NCBI RefSeq assembly: GCF_015704865.1
Contig: NZ_JADQTO010000028.1
Span: forward strand, 1 to 64,000
Direction of reading: 5' to 3'
Source: Actinoplanes aureus
Lineage (GTDB): Bacteria; Actinomycetota; Actinomycetes; Mycobacteriales; Micromonosporaceae
DNA length: 64,000 nt
Shown here: positions 25,588 to 33,957 of the stretch, piece after piece
Layout: the number at the start of each line of letters is the position of its first letter
How positions within the stretch are numbered: position 1 is the stretch's first letter
Made by a program: the position numbers and the translations under genes
Notes under the pieces: generated by a model
Database searches by the model: none
What the model was told of the DNA's origin: nothing
The model's input: the letters and a program-made list of their open reading frames with translations, nothing else

Positions 25588-26781
25588 TCAATCCCGGAGA
25601 ACTGTCGCAGAACGTTCGACGACGGAAGGCTGTGCACCGTCCAACAGCAGTGCTAAGTCACGGATCAAAGCGTCGATGTGACGGGTGGTGATCCCGGGCA
25701 TGCAGATGAGGTGACTCCAGCCGTCGGTGGACGGCAGGTGCCAGCGTGCCCGTACCGTCTGGGGAGGTTCGCGCAGCATGACCGTGAAGGCTGCCGGGTT
25801 GCGCCAGTGCGGCCAACCGATCGCCTGCAGGCTGTGGCAGGCGTACGCGGCGAGGCTTCTGGCACGCTGCGCCCGGTCTAATAGTCCTGGTAGCCCGAGT
25901 ACGTCGAGGGCGTGGGCGAGCATGACCGCACCTAGGCCGGTACGGGAGCCGGTGATCGAAGTGTCCGGTGCGCCGGTGTACCGGATCGTCGGCGGCAGGT
26001 CACCCAAGCCGCGGCCGTCGATCACTACCCCGCACACCAGTGGGGTGCCGAAGAATTTATGGCCACTGATGCTGATGCTGTCGGCGCCGTCGCCGAGGTC
26101 GAACGCGGGCCGGTCGGCGGTGACGGCCAGGGGCACGCCGGCCAGCGCGGCGTCGCTGTGCACGTACCGGTGGGTATTGCCGGCGGCGTCGAGTGCTTGG
26201 TGAATGCGTTGAACGTCGTCGACGGCCTCGGTCATGGTGGTGCCGATGGTCGCGGTCACGATTGCCGGCCTGCTGGGGAAGCGGGCCGCTTGCCGCTGTA
26301 GATCGGTGTAGTCGATCTCTCCGGTCGCCGCCGCGGCGACGGTGACGCTCGGCAGGCCGAGCAGGTGTTCAGCCTTGGGCACGCTGTAGTGGGCGGCGGC
26401 CGAGTGGTAGGCGACGGCGTTGGGTAGCCGGGTGCGGCCGCGCCAGAGGCCGTAGTGGTTGCCTTCGGTGCCGCCGCTGGTGAGGTACCCGGTCCAGCCG
26501 GCTGGGGCACGGAACAGCTGGGCGAAGAAGCTGAGGACGTCGCGTTCGATGCCTTTGGCGTGCAGCGGCCAGACGCCGTCGGTCCAGGGGTCGCCGAGGT
26601 TGTTGAGTAGCACACCGAGCAATGGGGCAAGGGGCCGATAGTCGATGTCGGTGGCGGCGGGGAACCCGAGGTTCGTGCGCGCGGCGGTGGTGAGCCGGCG
26701 CAGCAGCTCCTGGTAGCGGGGCGCCATCTCGGACGGCGGCATTGCGGTTGCTCGCCGCAGCATGGTGATATCCGTGGTCAC
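25588..26781 (-). CDS. PLP-dependent group II decarboxylase (histidine decarboxylase-like)
   Basis: A 397-aa fold-type I PLP enzyme. Residues about 88-110 read LTSGGTEGNHYGLW (substrate/PLP phosphate loop). HSDAALAG near 205 carries the Asp that pairs with the pyridine N, and SISISGHKFFG near 235 holds the Schiff-base lysine. The best family match is the histidine decarboxylase type of group II enzymes, which remove CO2 from an amino acid to give an amine. The substrate here may instead be a residue of a natural product. GTG start overlapping the P450 stop codon (GTGA), so it is coupled to the P450 and lies last in cargo 1. Confidence 0.88.
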   Translation of the reverse strand: MTTDITMLRRATAMPPSEMAPRYQELLRRLTTAARTNLGFPAATDIDYRPLAPLLGVLLNNLGDPWTDGVWPLHAKGIERDVLSFFAQLFRAPAGWTGYLTSGGTEGNHYGLWRGRTRLPNAVAYHSAAAHYSVPKAEHLLGLPSVTVAAAATGEIDYTDLQRQAARFPSRPAIVTATIGTTMTEAVDDVQRIHQALDAAGNTHRYVHSDAALAGVPLAVTADRPAFDLGDGADSISISGHKFFGTPLVCGVVIDGRGLGDLPPTIRYTGAPDTSITGSRTGLGAVMLAHALDVLGLPGLLDRAQRARSLAAYACHSLQAIGWPHWRNPAAFTVMLREPPQTVRARWHLPSTDGWSHLICMPGITTRHIDALIRDLALLLDGAQPSVVERSATVLRD

Positions 26782-28049
26782 TGAGGGCTCCTGGTGCGTG
26801 CGTCGTGGCCCTGCGGGCACCCTCCCGCGATGCCGGTGGCGGGCAGACTGATGTGGGTGCGGACGGCGACGTTCGGCCGGAACCGGCGCTGGTAGCCGCC
26901 GGCGAGGCGCAGGTGCGGCAGCCGTCGGGCGAGGGCGCGCAGCACGGTGGTGAGTTCGAGGCGGGCCAGGGCGGCGCCGATGCAGTAGTGCGGGCCGGCG
27001 CCGAAGGACAGGTGCTGTGACAGCCAGGCCCGGCCGGGGTCGAATCGGCCGGGGGTGGCGTAGACGCGGGGGTCGTGGTTGGCGGTGCCAATGAGCAGCA
27101 GGCAGCGGCTGCCGGCGGGGATGGTGACGCCGTCGAGGGTGACGTCGGTGGTGGTCAGCCGCAGCCAGCCGTCGATAACGGGGCTGTGCCGCAGGGACTC
27201 CTCGACGTGCGTGGCGAGGTAGTGCTCGTCGTCGGCGAGCCGAGCCCACCGGTGCGGGTCGGCCAGGGCGTGGTCCAGGGCGTGACCGAGCGCACCGGAG
27301 GTCGATCCCCAGCTGGCGACGATCAGGTTCAGCACCAGCGCGGCGAGCTCGTCGAGGGTCAGGCGGGCGTCGTCGCCGTCGCGGTGGCGCAGCAGCTCCC
27401 CGATCAGACCGTCGCCGCCGTCGGGTGTGGCAGCTCGCGCGATGACGCTGTCGCGACAGTAGCGCCAGAGCTGCACGAGCTCGATGGCGGCTTGCCGTTG
27501 CGCGAAAGCGCCGAAGTCACCCCAGACCAAGCTGGCAAACCCGTCCGCGGACCCGGGGAGGGCTTTGCCATCGGTGGGTAGGCCGAGGATGTCAACGATC
27601 ACCAGCAACGGCAGCCGGGTGGCAACCACCCGCATCAGGTCAGCACTCTCGTGGCCGGCGAGCTGGTCGACGAGGCGGCTGGTGTGCTCGGCGATCAAGG
27701 CACCCCAAACCTGGTGGACCTGGACCGATGCCTGGGGAAACACGGCGCGCACGATGGCGCGGATGCGGGTGTGCTGAGCACCGTCGGCGCTCACCAGCAC
27801 GTCGGGGGCGTCGAACCGAGACAGGATCGTGGCTGCCGCGTCGCTGGGCGGGCGCAGCGGCGCCAAGGTAGCGGCGTTGCTGAACCGCCGAGCGTCGGTC
27901 AAGGCGGCGCGCACGTTGTCGTGGCCGGCGATCAGCCACACGTCGAGGTCGGGATCGTAAAGGACCTGCCGACCCTCGAAGCCCAGGATCCTCTTCCACG
28001 TTTTGGCCGGGTCGCTGCAGTAGGTATCGCTGAACGGGTCGAGTCGCAC
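26778..28049 (-). CDS. cytochrome P450 (cargo 1)
   Basis: A 423-aa class I bacterial P450. The heme-binding loop is LSFGAGPHYCIGAALARLE near residue 365 (Cys ligand present) and the E-x-x-R motif is EESLR near 285. The I-helix reads LIVASWGSTSGALG, where most family members have A-G-x-(E/D)-T, so the usual acid of the proton-relay pair is missing. That suggests an unusual substrate or oxidant use. GTG start with GAAGGAG upstream. It sits between the AsnB-like gene and the decarboxylase, so it probably oxidises an intermediate shared with them. No ferredoxin gene is nearby. Confidence 0.9.
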   Translation of the reverse strand: MRLDPFSDTYCSDPAKTWKRILGFEGRQVLYDPDLDVWLIAGHDNVRAALTDARRFSNAATLAPLRPPSDAAATILSRFDAPDVLVSADGAQHTRIRAIVRAVFPQASVQVHQVWGALIAEHTSRLVDQLAGHESADLMRVVATRLPLLVIVDILGLPTDGKALPGSADGFASLVWGDFGAFAQRQAAIELVQLWRYCRDSVIARAATPDGGDGLIGELLRHRDGDDARLTLDELAALVLNLIVASWGSTSGALGHALDHALADPHRWARLADDEHYLATHVEESLRHSPVIDGWLRLTTTDVTLDGVTIPAGSRCLLLIGTANHDPRVYATPGRFDPGRAWLSQHLSFGAGPHYCIGAALARLELTTVLRALARRLPHLRLAGGYQRRFRPNVAVRTHISLPATGIAGGCPQGHDARTRSPQ

Positions 28050-28143
28050 GGTACGTGGTTCTCCTTCGCTTGCAGACGGCGCTGTTTGGCGGCGGCGGTC
28101 CGTGGGCGCGACGGCTTGCTGCGGACCGGCGGCCGGCAGGTTT

Positions 28144-29931
28144 TCAGGTGAGGGTGACGTCGTGCCGGTCGAACCAGGCGTTGACTTCGTTCAGGTAGGC
28201 GACGGTGGTGTGCCAGGCTCGGCGCGGCACGGTGGGGCCTTGCCGCATTACGTAGCGCACGCGGGTGCGGTGCAGCAGCCCGTACAACGGCGCCGCCGGA
28301 TCCGAGCTGATCGCCAGGAGCCGTTCCCGTTGCGTCTGTTCCCACGCCGGCAGCAGGTGGGCTCCGGGGAACGGCCCGCTCGGCAGCCAGGTCGCCGCGG
28401 CTGGTAGAAGGTCGGCGACAGCGTGACGCAGCAGGCCGCTGGGAACGCCGAGCAGGTGCCGCAGCAGATGCGGGACGTTCCACAGGTACTGGGCGAGCAG
28501 CCAGTCCGCGAACGGGGTGTGCACGTTAAGTCCGGTTGCGGCAGCGAGCTGGTCCAGCCGCACTAGCAGCTGCGGAAGATAGTGGGTCAGCGCCAGGTGC
28601 CCCATGAGCCGGCGGCGGCCGGTGATGACGTCCTCCCCCCGAAGGGCCGGAACGTCTTCTTTGGCCTGCTCGAACCGCATCTTGAGGTAAGCGCCGGGAA
28701 TCAGGTGCCAGCGGGCGTCGTCGGTGAGCAGGTCGCTCGCACAGAGCCCGGTCGGCCGCCACGGGAACTCGTCGTGGGCCAGGGCTTCGTGGTCGTGCAG
28801 CCACCGGTAGCCGCCGAACACCGCGTCGACGCCATCGCCGGACACGACGCTGGTGTGCCCATCGGCCGCGGTGCGCCGCAGCAGCGCGTACCGGGTCGCG
28901 TCGAGGTTGGCCGGGCCCGGGAAGTCCAGCGCGGTGCGGGCGGCGGCTGCCGCGTCCAGCAGGGTGTCCGCGCCGACCGCAACGATGGTCCAGTTCAGTG
29001 CCAGATGCCCGGCGACCTGCGCGGCGGCGACCACGTCCGCGCCGACACCAGGTGGCTGGCTGCCGGGGGTGGCCAGGGTCAGCGAGTAGGCGGCGGGCCG
29101 GTCGCCGTCCACCGGGAGTGGGGTGGTGAAGGCCGCGGCTGCGGCCGAGGCGATACCGCCGGACAGCAACACCGCCCCGGCCGGGCGTCGGCGCAGCGGC
29201 GCGGTCTTCTCGGCCACGGCCTGCCGCAGACTGTGTGTGGTCGCGTCGAGGTCCTGGCCGTGCTCGTCGGCCTGCAACTGCCAATATCGGTGCAGCCGCA
29301 TCCCCGCAGGAGTGAACCGCAGCAGTTGGCCCGGCAGCAGCTGCCGGACGCCGGCGATCACGCCGTGGCCCGGTGTGCAAACGGGGCCGAGGGTGAGCAA
29401 CTCGTTGAGGCCTTCGGCGTCGACGCGGGCGTCGACGCCGGGATGCGCGAGCAGGGTGGTGGCTCTGCTGGCGAACAGCATGCCGTCGGGGCAAGGTGTC
29501 CAGTAGAGGGTCTTCGCACCGAGCGGATCGCGGATGAGCAGCAACTGCCGGGCAAGGTTATCCCAGACCGCGATGGTGTAGGTGCCGTCGATCCGGTCGA
29601 CCATCGCGGCGCCCCACTGCCGGTAGGCGTGCAACAGCACCTCGGCGTCGCTGCTCAACGGCCGGGCCCGCTGATACAGCTGTTCTTCGAGGCGTTCGCG
29701 GTTGGCCAGCGCGCCGTCGATGAGAAGCATCAGATCCGGGTCGCTGCGGTCGGGATGCCGCCAATCGGCGTATCCGGTCGCCCGGCCGCGGCGGGCAAGC
29801 GCGGCATGCCGACTCGCCTGGTCGAGCCGGTCCGAGCCGGCTGCGGGGCCGAGCGCGGCGGCGAGCGCCTGCAGGATGGCTCGTTCGCCGCGCAGGTCGC
29901 GGGCGGTGTCGATCCAGCCGGTGATACCCAT
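28144..29931 (-). CDS. asparagine-synthetase-like protein lacking catalytic residues
   Basis: A 595-aa protein with the two-domain AsnB layout, 25 percent divergent in exactly the places that matter. The start is MGITGWID, where AsnB has M-C-G-I-x-G-W, so the N-terminal Cys of the glutaminase is absent. The ATP-pyrophosphatase loop reads LLSGGIASAAAA instead of S-G-G-x-D-S, losing the Asp. GDGVDAVFGGYRW replaces the D-E of G-x-D-E-V-F-G-G, losing the catalytic Glu. Yet the frame is intact and long and has a good RBS (AGGAG, 8-base spacing). Either a pseudoenzyme scaffold or an amide ligase working by another route. The gene is followed by the P450. Confidence 0.85.
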   Translation of the reverse strand: MGITGWIDTARDLRGERAILQALAAALGPAAGSDRLDQASRHAALARRGRATGYADWRHPDRSDPDLMLLIDGALANRERLEEQLYQRARPLSSDAEVLLHAYRQWGAAMVDRIDGTYTIAVWDNLARQLLLIRDPLGAKTLYWTPCPDGMLFASRATTLLAHPGVDARVDAEGLNELLTLGPVCTPGHGVIAGVRQLLPGQLLRFTPAGMRLHRYWQLQADEHGQDLDATTHSLRQAVAEKTAPLRRRPAGAVLLSGGIASAAAAAFTTPLPVDGDRPAAYSLTLATPGSQPPGVGADVVAAAQVAGHLALNWTIVAVGADTLLDAAAAARTALDFPGPANLDATRYALLRRTAADGHTSVVSGDGVDAVFGGYRWLHDHEALAHDEFPWRPTGLCASDLLTDDARWHLIPGAYLKMRFEQAKEDVPALRGEDVITGRRRLMGHLALTHYLPQLLVRLDQLAAATGLNVHTPFADWLLAQYLWNVPHLLRHLLGVPSGLLRHAVADLLPAAATWLPSGPFPGAHLLPAWEQTQRERLLAISSDPAAPLYGLLHRTRVRYVMRQGPTVPRRAWHTTVAYLNEVNAWFDRHDVTLT

Positions 29932-29991
29932 GCCAGTGATCTCCTGGATGTGCCGGGGACGGGGTGGAAGAGAGCGGGTCCTGGCCGCCGT

Positions 29992-30693
29992 TCAGCACGC
30001 CGATGGGCGTATGGCGGCGGAGTTCTCGAGACCGGCAGGCGGCCGCAGCGTCGGCCACAGCGGTGGGCCGGCGGGCAGCCAGACCGCTTCGCCGGGCTGG
30101 AATCCGGCATCCATGAGCACACCCAGATGGGTCTGCGTGCCGGCGTACGCGAATGCGGCGATGTTGACCCGGTCCAGCTGCCGCTGGCGGTGCGTGAGCA
30201 GGGCAGCCGCGGCCGCCGGGTCGTCGGTGGCGAGCACGGCCAGCTGCAGGTGCGGGATCAGCGGTTGATGGCAAGCCGCCACATCGAGCAGCAGCAGCGC
30301 GGCGCCGACGTCGGCGCCGCACACCTGGCGCAAGCGCCTCAACCGGTCGGCGACTTCCGGCGTCGGCTGGGTGCGGTCGAGCCAGATCGCGACTGCACAA
30401 TCATCGGCGAGCACGTCCACGTAGCCGTAGCGCAGGGCGTGCCCAAGCAGCAGCCGGTAACAACCGCGCAGGTCCGCGGCTCGGCTGCCAGGATCAGGCG
30501 TCAGCCACGCGGCCGCGGGATGATGCCGGGTTAGTTGCGCGGCGAGGGCGGCTACTGCCGGGATGTTGGCACGGGTGATAGACGTGGCCGCTGTTGCAGC
30601 GGCGCTGAGCCGCACACGTTGCTGCAATCTCGATCCGGCGTCGTTGTGGGATCGGCCCGCTCCCGGTGTTGCGCTCTCGGTGGTCGATGTCAT
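29992..30693 (-). CDS. GNAT-like N-acetyltransferase family protein
   Basis: A 233-aa protein whose middle part fits a GNAT fold. Strand YVDVLADDCAVAIWLDRT is followed by a helical segment, LIPHLQLAVLAT, and a C-terminal LGVLMDAGFQPGEAVWLPAG, similar to the final strand and AVWLP-type ends of this group. The usual acetyl-CoA loop (R/Q-x-x-G-x-G/A) is not clear, so activity is uncertain. It ends about 60 bp before the AsnB-like start, on the same strand, as part of cargo 1. An acyl transfer onto the decarboxylase product is a reasonable but untested idea. Confidence 0.55.
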   Translation of the reverse strand: MTSTTESATPGAGRSHNDAGSRLQQRVRLSAAATAATSITRANIPAVAALAAQLTRHHPAAAWLTPDPGSRAADLRGCYRLLLGHALRYGYVDVLADDCAVAIWLDRTQPTPEVADRLRRLRQVCGADVGAALLLLDVAACHQPLIPHLQLAVLATDDPAAAAALLTHRQRQLDRVNIAAFAYAGTQTHLGVLMDAGFQPGEAVWLPAGPPLWPTLRPPAGLENSAAIRPSAC

Positions 30694-30700
30694 CGCCGGG

Positions 30701-31060
30701 TCAGCCGATGCCTAGCGCCTGATCGGCCTGCATGTTCGGCCCGAGCTCGGTCGGCATGTTGCCGCCAAACACGATCACGTCGCGGACCGCCCCGGCGGCT
30801 TGGCCGACGGCGGCGGCGCCGTCCTCCAATCCGGTGATCGGCCGGATGTCCGCGGACTGGGCATTCCGGCACCCGCTGCGGATGTGACCGGAGCCGCTGG
30901 AAGCGTGCGGTCCGGCGGCCGATAGTTCGCCGCCGTTGACGAACACGGCGTAGGCGGCGTCGTAGTGCGTCTGCGGTGACGCCGTCGGGGCGGCGGCGAG
31001 TGCGATGCCAGCATCGATCAGAGCAGCGGCGGCGAGCAGGTTTAGCGGAGACTCGGTCAT
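30701..31060 (-). CDS. 119-aa protein of cargo 1, possible peptide substrate
   Basis: Starts MTESPLNLLAAAALIDAG with a hydrophobic first third, then a Gly/Ser/His-rich centre (HASSGSGHIRSGCRN) with a single Cys, and a C-terminal FGGNMPTELGPNMQADQ. It has no known domain and sits immediately upstream of the GNAT-like gene. Small size, position before tailoring-enzyme genes and an internal Gly-Gly make a ribosomal peptide precursor conceivable, but no cognate peptidase or recognition-element protein is present, so this stays a guess. An enzyme accessory protein is the alternative. Confidence 0.55.
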   Translation of the reverse strand: MTESPLNLLAAAALIDAGIALAAAPTASPQTHYDAAYAVFVNGGELSAAGPHASSGSGHIRSGCRNAQSADIRPITGLEDGAAAVGQAAGAVRDVIVFGGNMPTELGPNMQADQALGIG

Positions 31061-31091
31061 CAGAGCGGTTTCCTTGTCTGTGGTGGTGAGG

Positions 31092-32131
31092 TCAGCGGTA
31101 GATGCGCACGAGGGAACCGCGCGGCATGGCCGCCAGGACCTCGAACGTGTCGGCTGGGACGTGGATGCATGCGGGGCACCGGCTTTCCTCGTCCGGCATG
31201 TCGAGCCAGCGATGGATGGCGACGAGCCCTGGGCTGCGGGTGCAAGGCGGCGAGGCGCTGCTGTGCAGGCCGAGCGGTATCCACGGCGGGCAAGACTGTT
31301 CGGCGGGGGTGGCTAGCAGGAAGGTGCGCCCCATCGGTGTCGCCGTCGGCGCAGCGCCGACGCGGACCCGCCAGGTCCCGGCCCTGCGGCCGCTGGTGAA
31401 CAGCTGGAGCCGGCCCGATCTCCGGTGCACCCGGATCTCGTGTGGGGTGTGGGCGAACTCAAGCCCGCGGGTGGTGATCCATCCCGTGGAACCGTTGGGC
31501 CGTGACGGCAGCAGAACCCGCACCCAGCCGGGCTGCTGGTCGATAATTGGCAGCCGGGTTTCGGCGCCGAACATCTGCGGCGGCAGCCAGGCGATCGGCG
31601 TGCTGCCCGCAGCGGCGTAGACGGGTACCGGCTGCCGATTGTGCGCGATCATGCCGGCCGTGCCGGCGGTGACGGTGACGTCCAGCGGCGCGGCGCTGAT
31701 CTGCTGGGTGGCCGCCGCCTCAGGCAACTTCGCCCGGTCGATCATGTCGGTGGTGCGGGTCGGCCACCTCGGCTCGACCGAGCCGACGCGGTGGGGATCA
31801 GCTGCACCGGCTGCGCGCTGGTGTTTCGCCGTAATGCCAACGGCACGAGTAGAGCGAGGCAGGTAAAGGTGCATGCGAGCGGCACTGTCCAGGTGCGCCC
31901 AGTGAGGTGGCGATGCCCGAACAGCCACACAACCGGGTGGCGCGCGCCGCGGCGGCATGCGACCACCGGCGTGGTTTGATGTCCCCGCCGTCGCGGTCCG
32001 GCAGGCCGGTAAGCGGGCATGCCGTTGGTTCGCAAGCCCAGTTTCTGTCGGAAATCTGGCACCTCAGGTGGCTGAGGGTATGTATGGCCCAGCACGCCGA
32101 CCTCGTTTAGAGTTCGAAGAAGTTTGATCAC
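31092..32131 (-). pseudogene. L,D-transpeptidase (YkuD)-like gene, apparently frameshifted
   Basis: The first frame starts with GTG at 32131 (MIKLLRTLNEVGVLGHTY) behind array B. It encodes a cytoplasmic N-terminus and one membrane helix (WTVPLACTFTCLALLVPLAL), but stops at 31742. The second frame (31742 down to 31092) carries a linker and a YkuD domain ending HRWLDMPDEESRCPACIHVP. Joined by one indel near 31745-31830 they make a normal membrane-anchored L,D-transpeptidase of about 345 residues. The catalytic region reads S-R-C-P-A-C instead of S-H-G-C, keeping the Cys. It may be a sequencing error, a decayed gene or a programmed frameshift. It heads cargo 1. Confidence 0.55.
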
Positions 32132-32161
32132 GTCCTGACCCTCAGCCAACGGCGACGCGAT

Positions 32162-32207
32162 CGATAGATGTCTCAGGCTGTCTCAGGTTGTCTCGGGTTG
32201 TCCCGCG
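32162..32207 (-). promoter_or_regulatory. 10-bp tandem repeat array B (upstream of cargo 1)
   Basis: CGATAG (32162) followed by four units: ATGTCTCAGG, CTGTCTCAGG, TTGTCTCGGG, TTGTCCCGCG (32168-32207). The array ends about 30 bp from the GTG at 32131. About 80 bp around it resemble array C, including the RBS and start-codon region (see C). Confidence 0.75.
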
Positions 32208-32317
32208 AAGACACTGACGTGAATCGAAGCGGCACGGGCATCGGGCCGGGCCAGGTGGCAGCACCGCTTCCTGCCACCGAGCACCGACGCGACTGTGAGT
32301 ACCCGGGGGGCGACGAC

Positions 32318-33028
32318 ATGAGTGCGACAACGCACCAGCTGCTGCCGCACGACGCCGGGCTTCCGAGGGCAGTACGCCTGGCGCTGAACGACTTCGGCGC
32401 GGCCTGCAACCATGCCGCAGTCGCGGTGACACACGCGTTCGCGTTCCAGATGCAGTACACCAACGATCGCGAAACCCGGATCGCACCGGAGCCCGAGGAG
32501 CAGACAACCGGGCCGGAGAAGATGTCGGCCGCGGCTCGGGTTGTCATGGATCTGGAGCTCATCGCTGATAGCTTCCATGCCCAGACAGTGGTGGCTCTGG
32601 CCCGGGCGGCTGCCCTCTACGCCGTTTACGCATCACAGGTCGCCACCGCAGTCCTCGCCGGCCGCACGGCCCCGCTGCCTGACCCGGCGCCCGTGAAGCC
32701 TTCTGACTTGATCGCCGCGCTCGACCTGTACCTGCCGCAGATTCAATTCCCCGCGCACAACGACCCGCGCATGACGGACTGCAACGCGGATGTCCTGTCC
32801 GCTCACACGGCGCTGCGCAACGTCATCTCGGGTCAACTGTGGGGCGAGAACGCCTTGGCCTACGACGACCCGGCCGTGGTTAGGGCCGGCGGTGACGAGC
32901 CGTGGGGAACATCGGCAACGTTCGCTGATGCCCTGCATAGTTATGGGGCTGCCCTGACGTGGGCTCTCGGCACTTTCACCAGGATTCACGAAGCGGGCGA
33001 TCCGGCGTCGCCTGACGTCGTCGCGTGA
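32318..33028 (+). CDS. hypothetical helical protein (236 aa)
   Basis: ATG at 32318 with GGGGGG upstream; the longer frame back into array B is not used. The product is almost all helix and Ala-rich (LALNDFGAACNHAAVAVTHAF; VVALARAAALYAVYASQVATAV), soluble by composition, and ends SPDVVA. No recognisable family. It is divergent from cargo 1 and could share the array B region as promoter. Nothing indicates its function. Confidence 0.65.
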   Translation: MSATTHQLLPHDAGLPRAVRLALNDFGAACNHAAVAVTHAFAFQMQYTNDRETRIAPEPEEQTTGPEKMSAAARVVMDLELIADSFHAQTVVALARAAALYAVYASQVATAVLAGRTAPLPDPAPVKPSDLIAALDLYLPQIQFPAHNDPRMTDCNADVLSAHTALRNVISGQLWGENALAYDDPAVVRAGGDEPWGTSATFADALHSYGAALTWALGTFTRIHEAGDPASPDVVA

Positions 33029-33123
33029 GACCGGGAAGGGCCCACGAGCGCAGGAGCGGGGTCAACACCACGGCTTACGGACACCGTGATCACAACGGCG
33101 GGCGGTTCACCGGCCTGACACCG

Positions 33124-33543
33124 TCACCAGCAGAAGTCAGGGTCTTCCGGCAAACCTAGGTCAGCGACAGGGATACCGAGCGCAGCGGCCAGCAGGTGCC
33201 TGTTGTATTCGTTCGGCTCCTTGAGCCCGTTCTCCCATTTACTGATCATCACTGTGAGCGAGCGCAACTCGGCGGTGCCGCCGCGATTCACAGCGATCTG
33301 ACGCATGCGTTGCGCCAGACGCAGCTGGGTCCAACGCCGCCGCATGCGCTCTCGCCGCAACCGGCGGCCAAAACTGAGTCCAGGACCCGCGCCGTAGCCC
33401 TCGTCCCTGGACGAGTCCATCGCCGATCCGTCTCCCCCCGTTCGTAACGCCGGTGCTGGGTCGGCGGCCAACTCCGCATGCCTATCCTGATGGGCCAGCT
33501 CAGCAGAATCGGCCGTGAACATGGTCACCACCGCATCTCCCAT
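33124..33543 (-). CDS. XRE-type HTH regulator (139 aa)
   Basis: An N-terminal disordered part (to about residue 55) is followed by an XRE-like helix-turn-helix: FGRRLRRERMRRRWTQLRLAQRM, then LTVMISKWENGLKEPNEYN, with the typical I-S-x-W-E-x-G helix-3 region. It ends LGIPVADLGLPEDPDFCW. The exact start is uncertain: GTG/ATG options lie at 33543, 33525 and 33420. A DNA-binding regulator, possibly of the adjacent cargo or of the repeat arrays. Confidence 0.75.
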   Translation of the reverse strand: MGDAVVTMFTADSAELAHQDRHAELAADPAPALRTGGDGSAMDSSRDEGYGAGPGLSFGRRLRRERMRRRWTQLRLAQRMRQIAVNRGGTAELRSLTVMISKWENGLKEPNEYNRHLLAAALGIPVADLGLPEDPDFCW

Positions 33544-33957
33544 GTCGTTTGATGATGATCAACAGCGTGGTTGCTACCTCGTTTAAGAAGCGCTCGTCGG
33601 CAATTCCTAACCTTGCCAATGGCGGTCGGTGGTTCAGGCGTCTCGCACGCATGACCGCGCGGGCTATCACGCGAGTCGCGATGAACCGAAGCAGACGGCA
33701 GCCTGCCACTTCGGTGGCGTGACCGCCGTAAAGCCCGCCTGCCCCGGCATGAGTAGCATCCCAACAGCACTGATCAATATTGGCCCCTAGATCCACCTCT
33801 AGGAATGCCGATTTGAGGTCCGATATAGATTCGGGGAGCACCTGCGCCCTCACCGACAACGAATATTTCGAGCTACGCTCAACTTTCCAGAAATTCGAGC
33901 ACCGTTCAGCTAGAATGAGTACTCCATACAACCTGATCACTTCTGCGCCGGCCGCGG
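33544..33957. other. stretch without a supported gene
   Basis: Relatively AT-rich, with a minus-strand frame (33500-33940) that has no RBS and overlaps the XRE gene antisense-free only in part; its translation looks random. Probably the promoter region of the XRE gene and the terminator region of the methyltransferase gene. No clear hairpin. Confidence 0.4.

Noticed and set aside
25588..31060. Lasso-peptide cluster, because of the AsnB-like gene
   Set aside because: No transglutaminase-like protease, no recognition-element protein and no typical precursor; the AsnB-like protein lacks the ATP-site motif that lasso cyclases keep.
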